Below are positions 33,940-46,235 of a stretch of 64,000 nt of DNA, piece by piece. A program made the position numbers and the translations under genes. This stretch comes from Welwitschia mirabilis (taxonomy: Eukaryota; Gnetophyta; Gnetopsida; Welwitschiales): NCBI GenBank assembly GCA_051453625.1, contig JBOZIK010000001.1:78772810-78836809 (forward strand), read 5' to 3'. The notes under the pieces were generated by a model. That model saw only the letters and a list, made by a program, of their open reading frames with translations, was not told the origin of the DNA and did no database searches. Positions within the stretch are counted from its first letter, which is position 1. Each line of letters starts with the position of its first letter.

Positions 33940-34900
33940 TATCTGTTCATATGCCTTTTTTAATGATTTGTATATTTAGCTCATATATCTTTCGTCATCT
34001 TCAATCTTTTTTAAATCATTCTAACCTTCTCTTCTAACTCTTGAGTAGATGAAACTTTTAATAATTTCTTGTTAGTGGAATTAAACCATATTACTAATGT
34101 CCTATATTTTCTTTGATAAGGTGCTTTAAAAGGTATACATCCTATTAATTCTTGATGACTATTATTATAAATAAATGCCACCAATGCTAAATGATCAATT
34201 AAAGATCCTTCAAAGTCTAAAATTACTAATCTTAATAGATCTAAAAATTTATTTGTTTCTTCTATTTTATCATTTATTTGAAGATTAAATGTTATACTCA
34301 AATTTAGACTAATCCATAATTCTGTATGAAAGGATGATACAAATCTTAGTGTAAATTTGCTGTTTCTATTTGAAATATTTTCTTAGGAATCCCATGTAAT
34401 GTGACTATGTTTGTTATATATTTTCAATTTTTTTAGCTAAATCTGATGTTTTCACTAAACATAATTGTACACTCTTGGTTAATATATCAAATACTACTAA
34501 TATGGAATCATACCTTCTTTAGTCTTAGGTAGAAGTATTATAAAATCCATGCATACTACTTTCCATTTACATTTTTGAATAGCAAGGGATACAAAACTCT
34601 AGCTAGATGTTGATGCTTAGCTTTAACTAATTGGTAGGTCATACATTTATCTACATACTTAGTAATTTTAAGTTTCATTTCTAAACATAAAAAATGTTTT
34701 TTGATATTCTCCCACATCTTATTAACTCCTAGATGGTAGCATATCTTGTGTTTTGAAAGTTATTAAAAACAATTTACTTTACTTCTCTTCATTTAGCACT
34801 AACATTTTATTCACAAAAATTAAAAATTCATTATTAGATACAGTTAATCCTTTTGGACCTTCCTCTCTCTTATCTTTCTAAAAAAAGGATAATTATACTA
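33940..34900 (-). pseudogene. Gypsy integrase, N-terminal and core part
   Basis: The integrase inserts the element's cDNA. On the minus strand the H2C2 finger region (about 34760-34590) reads YHLGVNKMWENIKKHFLCLE and later VDKCMTYQLVKAKHQHLARV, with the last Cys changed to Tyr. Then come AWILXYFYLRL and a block with LHGIPKKIF (about 34400). The core end is MSITFNLQINDKIEETNKFL and LVAFIYNNSHQELIGCIPFK APYQRKYRT (34301-34011), equal to the SxAFHPQTDGQSERT / FAYNNSYQ...APYEALYGR region, then KRLKM leading to the LINE junction. The remainder is at 24860-25293. Confidence 0.85.
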
Positions 34901-36400
34901 GGACTCAAAAATCATTTTGCATAAGTCCTTTTATATATTTAGGCAATTAATAAAATATTTTATCATACTTAATGCATCAACCACTACATTTACCTTACCT
35001 ACATGATAATTTATTATCAACTTATAATCTTGTGTAAATATCACCAATATTCTTTACTTGAGGTTTAAGTTAGATTAAGTGTGAATGTATTTGAGGATTT
35101 TGTGATTTATGAAACTTCAAATTTTTTTAAATGCAAATAGTACCTCCAAGTTTTGAGTGTATGAATCACTGCAAAAGTCCTAGATCATGCATAAGATAAT
35201 TCTTCTCATGATTATTTAGTTATCTAGAAGCATAAGAGATGTCTCGACCTTCTCACATTAATATTACTCCTAAAACTTCACACGAAGCATTAGTGTATAA
35301 TATATATTTTTTCTAGCTTTAGTATCTTCAAAATAGGAGATGATATAAGTGAAGTAATTAAATTTTTGAAGTGTCTAATCACAAAATTATATTTAATTAA
35401 TTTAATTATTCTTTTAGAATAAAGATACTAGTGGAACTTCATTCTTTGAGAAGCCTGGAATAAATATTATATAATAATCAATAAGCCCAAAAGATCTTCT
35501 TAACTTAATTACGGATTCTACGTTGGACTGATTTACCTTTTCTTGTACTTTGTTATTATTTACACTAATTTCATCTATTGAAATTAAAGGTTCTAAAATT
35601 TTTAATCTTTATCAATCAAAACTCACACTTCTTCAAATTTGCATAGAAATGATTCCTTCTTAATGTATTCATCACTATTCTTAAATGCCTGTAATGTTTC
35701 TCCTTAGTATACTAAGATATCATTAATGAATACTAACATAAATTTATCCAAGTAGGCTCTAAAAATATTCTTCATAATTGCCATGAATGCTTTTAGTGAA
35801 CTGGTAAGTCCAAATGATACCATTTTAAATTAATAATAATCATACTTAGTGTGAAATGCTATTTTGAAAATATTCTGTTATTTTATCCTTAACTAATGAT
35901 ATCTTGAATTTAGATTAATTTTGGGAAAATACCTAGAAAAATTTAGTTGATTAAAATCATCTATTTTGGGGAAAAAATAACTATTCTTAATTATTACCCT
36001 ATTTAACATTTGATAATCTACAAATAGCCTTAATTCTCAATCATTATTTTTGATGAAAAGAACTAGTGCTTCCCAGGGTAAAATACTTGGTCTAATTAAA
36101 TTTTATCTAATAATACTATTAGTTAAGTCTTTAATTCTCCCAACTCAATAGTAGATGTTCTTTATGGATCCCTTAAAATAGGTTTTATGCCAATCCTGAA
36201 AGTTATCCTAAAGCATTTCTCTCTGCTTGGGGTATATCCTAGTAGCTTTTTTAGAAATATTTTTAGGAACTCCTATACTAATAGAATTTTTGAGGTTCTA
36301 GGATTATTTTGGAGAAAGATAAAATTTGATAACTTTAAAATCTTTTTCTTGCCTAAATTCGTTCTTTATTTGCTTACCCTAGATAAAATTTTTTGAAATG
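34901..36400 (-). pseudogene. Gypsy reverse transcriptase and RNase H
   Basis: On the minus strand the RT reads MVSFGLTSSLKAFMAIMKNI FRAYLDKFMLVFINDILVY (about 35825-35707), the PFGL.NAP..F...M / FIDDILVY region. The first catalytic Asp is Asn (35722-35724), which would abolish activity. RNase H and the connection domain are expected between about 35.6 and 34.9 kb and are only dimly readable. Plus-strand frames such as 36187-36396 are opposite-strand shadows. Confidence 0.8.
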
Positions 36401-36790
36401 AGTCCTGATACAATAGGCAATCATACACTTTTGTCTTTCAAATCTATCATAGTAACCTTTCTGTGGTAATAGTCTATTTGTGCTTTATTTTCCTGTAGCT
36501 AATTCATTCCTATAATAACATCAAAGTAACATAACTTTAAGATTAATAATTACACCCTGAAATTGTAATAACCTATCAATTTTTTTAATTTTGTTATCTT
36601 TAAGAAGTTCTACTATTAATTGTTTTATATTTTAATTTTTGAAAACATATTTTAAGCTATTATGAATGAAATAAAAGAATTAGATGCATCTAGATCCACT
36701 AAAATTCATCCAACAAAGTTTAACGGGGTACATATGGTCCCCAAGATTGCTTCTAGTTAGCTATTTTCTTTAGAGACTGAGGCATATAAA
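36401..36790 (-). pseudogene. Gypsy aspartic protease remnant
   Basis: ILVDLDASNSFIS on the minus strand (about 36705-36665) corresponds to the vLfDTGASHSFIS active site; the Gly of the DTG is not preserved. It lies between the gag zinc knuckle and the RT, as expected. Confidence 0.6.
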
Positions 36791-37800
36791 TTTGTACCAT
36801 TAGTTGATGTCACTTCCTATTTCTTCATTCTAAGGTAGTTCCTAGCATAATGAGGTCCATGAAAAATGTAACAACTTATTTTATTAAAATCATCAGTTGT
36901 ATTATCTAAAGAGATCTATTTCTTGGTTGTTTAAAGTCTGTTTCTTTCTATAGTAAGATGATTCTACATTATTCCTTAAGCCTAGTGCACTTTCCTATTA
37001 ATCACTTTAGCCATATTTGTCCTTCTTATTCCTTTTACCATTGTTATACTTATTTTGAATGGTCTCTTTATAGGTTACATCTTGCTAGCTTACTGATGCT
37101 TTCTCTTTTTTCTTTAGAAATTTTATTCATAGTCCTTGCCTCCATACTAATCCAAGCCTTTTATATAGGCTTAGCAATATTTTTTGGCTGAAATAACTTA
37201 AACTTAATTTTAAATTATGGGGTGTAATTAAACCATAAATCCCCTTAATTTAACTTCTTCTCTACCTACTATTTCAGGAACATACCTCAAAAGCTCCATA
37301 AACTTGTATTCATATTGAGCTATTGTCATAAAATCTTGTATAAGCTTATAGAGTTCTATTATGTTGATACTCTTATAAAATTAAAAAATATATCTTCATC
37401 TAAATCTTCTTTTAAACTCCTCCCATGTTAATTGTACCAAGATGATCTTAACTTATTCACATCCCACCATAAGGCTACTTCTTTAACTATTTAGTGAGTT
37501 GCCAATATAGCTTTTTGTTTTAAAGTAAAATTATATAACTTTAATTCTTTACATATATAAATCAATCAAGCTTCCACATCCACAATATTATCTAAAACTT
37601 CAAACACTAGGAGATTTCTCATTTTAAATTGCATCATTATTTTTCTAAGTAATTCTTTATTGTCCATGCTATTTCTTTGTTCATGCAATTCACCTTTTAA
37701 GTTATTAACAACATCTACTAAAGTCTTAAATTTATTAGTTGGAGTTATTTCTCTTTTTAGGGCTATATTGATCATTTTTCCTTAATCCACTAATATTCAA
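36791..37800 (-). pseudogene. Gypsy gag remnant
   Basis: The minus strand from about 37775 contains LRKIMMQFKMRNLLVFEVLD and LKLYNFTLKQKAILATH (about 37650-37510), matching the F.k.nPP.F.G and LT..QKv.lAt pattern of retrotransposon gag; a Trp block follows (DLDEDIFFNFIRVS, near 37395, the YFP helix). A broken zinc knuckle reads CYIFHGPHYARNY (about 36880-36840), with His kept and Cys lost. Gag would form the particle. The open stretch 37566-37775 is only part of it. Confidence 0.75.
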
Positions 37801-37829
37801 ATACAACACACACATCCCTCATTAAACGT

Positions 37830-37846
37830 TGGCTTTAATACCAAAA
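37830..37846 (-). other. Primer-binding site of the gypsy chromovirus
   Basis: The minus strand reads TTTTGGTATTAAAGCCAACG directly after the LTR end ...TTATTACA. This is the initiator-tRNA-Met type site (TGGTATCAGAGCC) with two changes. It fixes the 5' LTR boundary at 37847 and the minus orientation. Confidence 0.8.
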
Positions 37847-39067
37847 TGTAATAACCATTTTTAAACCAAGAAATACAATTAAGTCTATCATTTATATGCA
37901 AAAGATAAGATTCCTTAGATTAAGAATTTAATAAAAATCTAATTATCAAGAAATTTGTGTGTGGTCTACCAAGATATAAATGTGAAAATCTTACCTGACT
38001 AAGGTGTGATGTCAAACTATGCTACTTAAAATAAATTTCTAAACTATTAATCATTTTCATGGTCTAAAATAAAGATCCCTTTCTATGCATTTTAATTATT
38101 AAACAATTAACTTTTTTAGCTAAAAGTATATTTCCTTTTATTAAAAATTTCTTTTATCTAGCACAAATATTTATCTCAATTTGCTAAAATTATATTACAT
38201 TAAATAATTAATAGTAATGTATACATACATACTCTCTCTCTTTCTTAAACTTATACATAAGTTTACCTAAATATTCCAAGTATACAATCTACTAGAATAA
38301 TCTTTTTTGAAATAAGATAAATTAATTGAACATGATAGTAGTATGAAGCAAATGGCCTAATGTCTAAAAATTTACTATATCAGGATTAATGAATAAATTA
38401 TAAGCTACATTGTATTTAAACATAAATTCTAAGAAGGATGGCCAAAGAGCTGGTTACTTATTGCAAAGTCCAAGTGTAAAAGAGAGGGGCGGGGAGCGGG
38501 AGGAGGTGGGGGGCGGGGGTAGCGAAGGTGGGGACATAGGTATGGGGTGGGAGGTAAAAATAAAGGAGCCATAACCATGAATGCCATAACCATGAGCTAT
38601 GCATTCAGATTTATTGGAACTTAGGTAAAAAAGACTAAATGTATAATAAAAAGGAGAAATACTAAACATGATCTTAAGGGGGAAAATTAGAGTAAACAAA
38701 TAAAAATTTTTTATCATAATTGAGTTGCATTAGATGATAAGATAGGAAAATAAAGGGTGATAAAAACAGTGACAACTACAACCACAAAGAAAATTGGGAG
38801 CAAATAACAGTAACATGACGATCTAGTTTACAGAATTTTAGAACTATTGGTTCATAAAGACAAAATACAAGGATTCAATGGATCAAAATTTTATACTTAA
38901 AATAATATCATAATAAGATAAAAAGCCACAGTTTTAAGAATGATGTCAGACAAATTAAGAACTATCATTTGCTTAAATGCAAACCCTGAAAATAACTAAG
39001 ATGATTTAGAAAAAATTTACACATCTAATGACATAAACAAAAAATGATTTCACTAGATTAGAATGCC
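37847..39067 (-). repeat. 5' LTR of the gypsy chromovirus, truncated
   Basis: Homologous to 20826-22840 and starting TGTAATAACC on the plus strand. Homology ends near GATTTCACTAGATTAGAATG (about 39045-39067), where unrelated sequence begins. About 2 kb of LTR that would match 22845-24838 is missing here and was not found to the right of the copia block either. Confidence 0.75.
38485..38554 (+). repeat. G-rich patch with quadruplex potential
   Basis: At least eight runs of three or more G occur in 70 bases, for example GGGGCGGGGAGCGGG near 38486 and GGGGGGCGGGGG near 38508. The other LTR has an ordinary purine-rich stretch at this place. It lies within the 5' LTR, where a minus-strand promoter would be. 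Confidence 0.85.
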
Positions 39068-39449
39068 TAGTAAACTGAGTAAAATCAAAAGGAGAATGAT
39101 TAACCTAGAAAAGATAGGGAATGACAATTAAAGAACTTAGAAAAACTAGGAGGAAGATAATCTACCAGAAAGAGGTAGGGGTTTGACTATATAAAGAACA
39201 CATTTAGAGCATAAAATTTAACTTTAGAGGGGCTGGCCTAAGGGCTAAGAGAGATCAACCTAGAATTAAAGAGGTATAGAATTTAATGACCAATCTTCAT
39301 GAATATAGACACCAATTGTTAAGATAGGAAGATTAGATAAAGGAAAATATACATACTTAAGGATAAGATTCTAGGATTTGCAAAGAAAAAAAAAACAATC
39401 TTAAAATAAATGTTTAAATAAGATATTAGCAAGTTGTTAATATATGGAT

Positions 39450-40872
39450 ACATATTCAAGTCTCATGTCCTTAGAATCAACATGATATCTAATTAAGTAA
39501 TGTCTAATATTAATGTGTTTCATGCAAGAATGTAAAATAAAATTTTGGAGATGTTGATGATGCTAGAGTTATTACAAAATACTAGAGTGTTTTGAGTTAT
39601 GAATGTTAAGATCTTTTAAGACATGATGAATTCATAGGACTTGAGTTACATAATTACTACTGGCTACATACTCTAATTTATTGGTAGATAAAGTAATAAA
39701 AGTTTATTTCTTACTAGACCAACTAACTAGATAAGATCTTAAAAAATAACAATGTTCACTATTAATCTTCCTATTTTGTTTAGAATCAGTCTAATTCACC
39801 TCACAAAAAGTAAGTAAATCTCATAAATAATCTCTATAAGACTAAATACCATAGTTTAAAGTTTCTTTAACATATCTAAGAATTTATTTTATAGCTTTAA
39901 AATGAGATTTATTTGGTTTAAATTGATATTTGACACATAGTCCTACCAATAACGTAATGTTAGTTTGGCTAGCCATTAGATAAAATAGGCTTCTAATCAT
40001 ATCTTATATGGCTTAATGTTAACATCCTTGCTATCATTATTTACACTAACCTTATTATTTATTCCCATAATCATAGAGATTGATTTGCAATTCTCTAAGT
40101 CAAATTTATTTATCAATTCATTTGTAAACTTCTGTTAGCATAAGAAAATATCATATTTTATTTATTTAATACGTAATCTAATAAAAATATAAAGCTTTGG
40201 ATTATTTCAAAAGTGTTAGTCATAATCTTGATAAAATCATGTAACATTAAGTCCATGATATAGCCAAAGATAATATCATCTACACATATTTGAACAAGTA
40301 AGAAATTAGAATTAACCCTCTTAATGAATAAAGTTTATCAATTTTAGCTATAAAAAGTTACACTCTATAAGAAAAGAGGTTAATTTTTCATACCATACTC
40401 TTGATGCTTGTTTAACTCTATATAGTGCCTTTTTTAATTGGTAGACATGGCTAGGATACCTTAGTTCTTTGAAACTTTGGGGTTGTTCTACAAAAAAAAA
40501 TATCATTTAAAGTACCACTTAAAAAGTACTTTTTACATTCACTTGATAAGATTATAATCTATAATTGGAGAAAATATTTCTTCAAACTTTATTCCTTTCA
40601 TCTAGTTAAATCTTTATGTCACTAATCTAGATCTAGTTCTTATAGTTTAAGAACATTCATTTAGCTTGTTCTTGAAGACCATTTATTCCTATTACATTGT
40701 GATTATCAGTTCTTAAAATAGGTTCTCATATATCATTCTTTTTACATGATTAAGTTCTTCTTGCATAGCATTTATCCACATTCATCATTTTATCTTTTTT
40801 AAAAGTCTTAGGTCCCAAGGTAGAGATAAAATACACACTATCACAAATAGAACTTTTTATATTTATGTTGTT
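39450..40872 (-). pseudogene. C2 copia reverse transcriptase and RNase H
   Basis: On the minus strand the RT shows HVYQLKKALYRVKQASRVWY (about 40455-40395) and LVQICVDDIIFG (about 40300-40265, both catalytic Asp kept, Tyr changed to Cys), then LFYLMASQTNITLLVGLC and FKPNKSHFKAI (about 39985-39895). RNase H follows with YLVSWSSKK and TLSTNKLEYVASSNYVTQVL (about 39730-39640). Several stops and small deletions occur. The order equals copia pol, and the sequence upstream of the RT continues at 47949. Confidence 0.85.
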
Positions 40873-40877
40873 AAAGA

Positions 40878-42195
40878 TGTGGGATTGAGAACCATAGAGG
40901 TGGGGGAAGGGGTGGAGGAGGAATTAAGAGGTTTCTAAAAATATTCAAATAAATTCATGATATAAACTTGTTTGAAATGAATCACTAAAAACTTTGTGCA
41001 TCTAAACTGAAAGTATTCTAAAAAATGAAAATAATGGAAAGCATAAAAATACGGATCATGTGCACACAAGTTTTATAGTGATTTAGGAAAACCCCTTACT
41101 CCACTCTTAATGATCATCTTATCAGCAAGCCTGATCTAGATCTCTATTAACTCTTCTAGGTATTGTAGGTTTACCTATAACCTTTACAAATGGACTTCTT
41201 ATGAAGGACTAATCTCAACATTTTCAAATGAACTTTCTTTGAAGGCTTAGTCTCAATCTTTTCAAAAGGATTTTTTCTGAAGGCTTAGTCTCAACCTTTT
41301 TCTAGAAATCATGGTAGTGATGATAAAATGACCAAGTGCACTGGTAACACTCCTTCTATGGGTTAATGAAAGTAATGGAGCACTTCTCCTGTAAATAATA
41401 CAATCCATGAATAATGAAGTACAATGATCAATCACCAAGATACAATAGTTTAACCCAGGATTAAAAAGCTTTTATAGTGATTTCAGTCTTGACTATTTAT
41501 AATGAATGGTTTTTAAGATTATTACAATTGAAAATGCACTTCCAATGGCTACAAAATGACTACATAATAGATAAAATTTGCATTTTCGTTCTAGCTAGTT
41601 GTCCACTCCTGGTGCCATCACTTAAACATGTTACCCAAAAAAAACTTTTTCATCATCCTAGATTCTTATAAATTCATATCCCATTGATCCCTCAGGGTTT
41701 AGTTGACTGCTCATTCGGTTGCCTACATATCTGTCTGGTCGCTTGCTTGATCCTGATAAAATCCATCCCAGTTTTCTGCATCAGGTCTAGTTGACCCCTC
41801 AGGCATCTGGTCAACCCCTTGATGATTCGTTTAGGAGTATGAGATGCATAGTGCTTAGGTCTAGTTAATATTTCATAGGTCCGGTCAACCCCTTGATGAT
41901 TAGTTTAGAAGTACTATTCTTAGGTTCATAGGTCTAATCAATCCCTCAGAAGTCTGGTCAATACCTCTAAACTTAATTCAATTCTAAGAGTTCGCTCTAA
42001 GTGCAGTTACTCCTTAGAAGTCTGATTGACCCCTTAAGAGGGTAATAAAACTTGATAGGTTTTAGGATCAAAATGTAACATTCATAGCTTCAGCTTCTAA
42101 CTTGCAAGTAATCAATATTTTTTGCACAAGATACAACAAATTTCGCTTCACAGAAAACATTAGTTTGACATCAATTGATAATTCATAATCCAATA
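40878..42195 (-). repeat. 3' LTR of copia C1
   Basis: It starts TGTGGGATTGAGAACC on the plus strand and ends AATTCATAATCCAATA, matching the right LTR. It contains the AAGGCTTAGTCTCAA... motif in several copies (41220-41300) and a string of GGTC.GGTCAACCCCT-like motifs at about 41700-42040. Confidence 0.85.
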
Positions 42196-42880
42196 GTCTC
42201 TCCATTTGACATTGATGGCAAACATTCCTTAGTTGTAAAATATTGAAATTGAAAAAAATCCCCCCTCATGAAATGACTATAAATCTTTACAAAAATATTA
42301 GTTAATTTATAACAATATAAACATTTTCAAAAGACCTCAATTTTTGCCAAAATTTAAAGATAAGTTTAGATGCCAAAAATATATATGATAAATGACATTT
42401 TGATCATGAATAATTGATTAATCATATAATATATTAGAAATTTTAGTTCATATGGAAATTAGATTTGCAATCACAAACTAAGATACAAATTATATAGCAT
42501 AAAAACAAGTGCAAATTCTCTATTATGTTAAAATAAGCAGTACAAATTCTATTATATCTGGAATCATCTAAAAAAACTAATCAATTCTCCCCCTTTTGAC
42601 ATCAATAATAAAGGAAAGAAATAGACAAGGAAGAAATAAAAACATAAGCATAAAGAAAAGATCTAAATAGATTCCTCTTCTGTGGCTGCCTTCCACTCTA
42701 AGATTTCAGCTTCATCTAAAGTATCCTACAAAATTGATAGGGTCTAGGTGACTGGGCTTTTATGCTAGTTGACTAATCATGTTCAATCAACTAAATCATA
42801 GATATAGTTAACCATCCTGCAAGCAGCTAAAGGATGGTGAGATAACCCCTAGTTCATTTTAGAGACAAAAAAAAGTATTA
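42196..42880 (-). other. C1 spacer between RNase H and 3' LTR
   Basis: No domain is recognised. The polypurine tract should sit near 42196-42215 on the minus strand but is not sharp. Confidence 0.4.
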
Positions 42881-43548
42881 AAATTCAGGGGTTTAGCAAA
42901 AATATCTACCAGTTATTGATCTGTACTAATAAAGTTCATAGTAATATTTCCTTTTTCTGCTTGATCTCATAAAAAGTGATGGCTTAGCTTAATATGTTTA
43001 GTTCTTGAGTGATGAACAGGATTTTTAGAAATGTTTATTACACTGGCATTATCATAAAAGATAGGAACTTATTTAAAATTTACACTAAAATCCTTTAGCA
43101 TTTGTTTCATCCATAAAATATGAGTATAAAAACTTCCTATTGCAATACATTTAGCTTCTACTATTGAAAGGGAGATTGAATTTTGTTTCTTACTTATCCA
43201 TCCTACTAAGTGTGAATTTAAAATAAAACAATTTCCACTTGTTATATTTCTATCATCCTTACATTTAGCCTAATTCACGTTACTAAAACCTGTAAGCTTA
43301 AAGGATGTCTCTGTAGGATACCACAAACCATAATCATATGTGTCTTTTACATATCTAATTATTCTTTTTACTGCTTGTAAGTGTGATTCTTTTGGTTGGG
43401 ACTGATACCTTGCACATTCTCTGATACTAAACATAATGTCTGGTCTACTTATAGTTAAATATAATAAACTTCTAATCATAACCCTATAAAGTTTTTGATC
43501 TACTAATTTTCCATTCTCATCCAAACTTACTTTATAAGATGTTGACAT
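42881..43548 (-). pseudogene. C1 RT C-terminus and RNase H
   Basis: The minus strand gives SLLYLTISRPDIMFSIRECA and QSQPKESHLQAVKRIIRYVK in an open stretch (43548-43270), then, after a stop, RNase H: LVGWISKKQNSISLSIVEAK, ILWMKQMLKDF, INISKNPVHHSRTKHIKLSH and LVDIFAKPL (about 43200-42890). These are the standard end blocks of copia pol. The RNase H part carries few breaks, so this element decayed later than its neighbours. Confidence 0.9.
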
Positions 43549-43640
43549 AAAAGTATCAGTTGTTTTTATGGTTTTTAATCCATAATGTTTGATTAATATT
43601 TTGCATATTTAGATTGAGAAATAAATATTCCATCCTTGGA

Positions 43641-44570
43641 TTATTTAATGTATAATAGAAGAAACATTTTCACTTCACCAAACATGCTTTTTTCAAAATG
43701 TGTTGTCATAATAGTTAAAAATTCTTTTGAGAACCTTTTATTTGAGGCACCAAATATGATATCATCTACATAGATTTGTATAATAATGAAATTCTTCCTC
43801 AAGTTCTTCACAAATAAGGTTTTATCTACTATTCTATGAATATATCCATTATCATTTAAAAATAAGGCTAGCTTTTTATACCAAGCTCTTGAAGCTTTCT
43901 TTAATCCATACAAGGCTTTCTTAAGCCTATAAATATGATTAGTTTTATGAGGATTAATAAAACCTTGAGGTTGCTCTACATAAACTTCTTCATTTAAGGT
44001 ACCATTTAAAAAGGCACTCTTAACATCTATTTGATACACTTTGAAAATTTTAAAAGCTATAAAAGACAAAAACATTCTAATTCTATCTAGCCTTACAACA
44101 AGAGCAAAAGTATCACTTACATCAATGCCTTCTATTTGGTTGTAGCCTTGTGATACCAATCTTGCCTTGTTTTTAATGACATTATTTTCTTCATCATATT
44201 TTTTTTGAAAATCCACTTATTCATAATGATTTGATCTTTCTAAAAATCTCCAAACATCATTTTTCTTGAACTATTGTAATTCATTTTGCATTGCCATCAT
44301 CCATTCCTCATGATTTTTAGCTTCTTCAAATTTCTTTGGCTCTATTTTAAAAACATAATAAATGTGAGCACATAAATTCTTCATAGAACTTCTTATCTTT
44401 ATTTTTGAACTAACTTCTCCAATAATAGATTCTGATGAGTAATCTTTTACCTCTTTGAACACTTTAGTTATGACTTCTTTTGCAGAAGCTTCATTATTTT
44501 TAGTAGTAACTTCATTAGTTGTGAGGATACTTGTAGATATGACTTCCTTATCAATTGAACAATTTGGCAT
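43641..44570 (-). pseudogene. C1 reverse transcriptase
   Basis: A 191-codon open stretch (44216-43641) covers the RT core: NKARLVSQGYNQIEGIDVSD, VYQIDVKSAFLNGTLNEEVY, VEQPQGF, RLKKALYGLKKASRAWY and the catalytic IQIYVDDIIFGASN (YVDD at 43761-43772, intact). The upstream open stretch 44570-44271 is the connection region with the EEWMMAMQNELQ helix that precedes RTs of this group. A frame break near 44230 separates them. Confidence 0.9.
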
Positions 44571-44639
44571 TGTGTTAATCTCATTAATTTATACATTAAT
44601 TGACTCTTATACCATTAAACTTCTCTTATTAAAAACTCA

Positions 44640-45480
44640 ATATGCTTTACTTCTAGTTGAGTAACCTAAAAATATAGCTTCATCGGCTTTAGAGTCAAAT
44701 TTTCTTAAATGTTTTCTATCTTTCAGCACATAGAATTTACTTCCAAAGACTTTAAAATATGAAACGTTAGGTTGTATTTCTTTCTATAATTCATATGAAT
44801 TTTTATCTATCTTCGGTCTAAGATAAACTCTATTAATAATATAGCATGCTATGCTAATAGCCTTAGCCTAAAATGATTTAAGAACCTCCTTATTATTTAA
44901 CATAGTTTGTGCCATTTCTTGGAGGACTCTGTTCTTTCTTTTAGCTATACCATTTTGTTGTGGCATTTTAGGAGTTGAAAATTGGTGATCAATTCCATTA
45001 TCAATGCAATATTACTCAAACAAATGGTTCTCAAATTCACCACCATGATTACTTCTTATTTTCTTTATGATATACCCTTTCTTATTTTAAATCTTGTTAC
45101 ATATCTCAATCTAATATTTGTATATTTTAGATTTTTTTAACAAAAAATCAACACATGGATATCTAGAGAAGTTATTTACCATAATAAGAAATATAGTTTA
45201 CCACCTAAACTTCAAGTTTAAGCAGAGCCTACCAAGTCCATATGAATGAGCTCTAACGGCATAGTTATGGAAGTTTTACTTGTATGTGAAGTTCTAATCT
45301 ATTTTCCCTTTTGGCATGCATTACATAAACCCTATTTTTCTACATTTATCTTAGGAATACCTTTCATAATATTTTTACAAATAATTATTTTTAATTGATC
45401 ATAATTAACATGATCTAATTGTGTATGCCAAAGATCTTCTTGAATAACATGAGAAAAATAACATAAGAAAAATGATTGAT
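44640..45480 (-). pseudogene. C1 integrase
   Basis: Minus-strand blocks: a GAG-pre-integrase-like HTQLDHVNYDQLKI and CNACQKGK (about 45430-45310), LELIHMDLVGSA (about 45260), KIRSNHGGEFENHLFE (about 45060-45020), HQFSTPKMPQQNGIAKRKNR VLQEMA (about 44985-44915) and IFLGYSTRSKAY (about 44690-44650). The second catalytic Asp (RSDHGGEF) is Asn at 45048-45050. Several stops are present. Confidence 0.85.
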
Positions 45481-45498
45481 TTATGATATAAACATTAT

Positions 45499-45830
45499 CT
45501 ATTCTATTTTCTCTAAGGATAACATCGTTTGATTTGCATGCAAAATTTCACATTTAGACTTATCAAAAACTACCTTGTGACCTTTGTCAAATATTTGGCT
45601 AATACTTAATAAATTATGCTTTAGTACATTTACATATAAGACTTCATTAATTCTAGGTAATTTACCTCCTCTAATGCCTTTTATTCTCTCTATTTTTGCT
45701 CTTCCATTATCATTAAAAGTCACTTCTTCTCCATCAAAGTTGCTTAATTTCTTGAATCTGGATTTGTCTCCCATCATATGTCTTAAGCATCCACTATTCA
45801 AATACCAGCTATTGCTATTTGAAAACTTGA
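45499..45830 (-). pseudogene. C1 aspartic protease
   Basis: The minus strand reads WYLNSGCLRHMMGDKSRFKK and then EVLYVNVLKHNLLSISQIFD KGHKVVFDKSKCEI. This is the copia protease region, where the active site is normally DSG; the catalytic Asp is Asn (codon 45796-45798), so the enzyme is dead even though about 100 codons remain open. Confidence 0.9.
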
Positions 45831-46235
45831 AAGCTATCTACATTAAGAGACTTTTTAAATCATTATCTTTTACACACTTAGTATTTTTAGACTTATGTGG
45901 TATACCTCCTTTTGGAATAAATTAAAAGGAAAAAAAAAGGGGGCTAAATTTGAAAATAGCATTAGTTTTCTAGCATTGCAAGAATGTTTCAAATATCTTA
46001 TCTTACCACAAAAATGAAAAGTAACTTAAGAAATGAACTTACTTTGCCAAGTTACTTGATTTTATTGACTTTATGCTTTTTGGGGGATAAAGCCAATACC
46101 TAACTTATCACCAATAGGTCTCCGAACTCCAAGCATCTATTCTAATTTCGAAGAACCACTAGAAAATTTATTAACAAAATGAGATAAGACTTTTACCTAT
46201 AAAATGAGATAAAAATTTTTATATTTAATCTTTTT

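Larger units (their letters stand above)
20826..39067 (-). mobile_element. Ty3/gypsy chromovirus (Tekay/Del-like), interrupted
   Basis: A minus-strand LTR retrotransposon. Its 3' LTR (20826 to about 24838) and 5' LTR (from 37847, homology lost at about 39067) are direct repeats. On the minus strand the order is 5' LTR, primer-binding site, gag, protease, RT, RNase H, integrase with chromodomain, then 3' LTR. Long LTRs (~4 kb) plus the HNVFHVSLLRK integrase tail and a chromodomain-like segment point to the Tekay/Del group. The integrase is split by LINE insertions (about 25294-33914). All frames carry stops. The 5' LTR is cut off by the copia block on its right. Confidence 0.85.
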
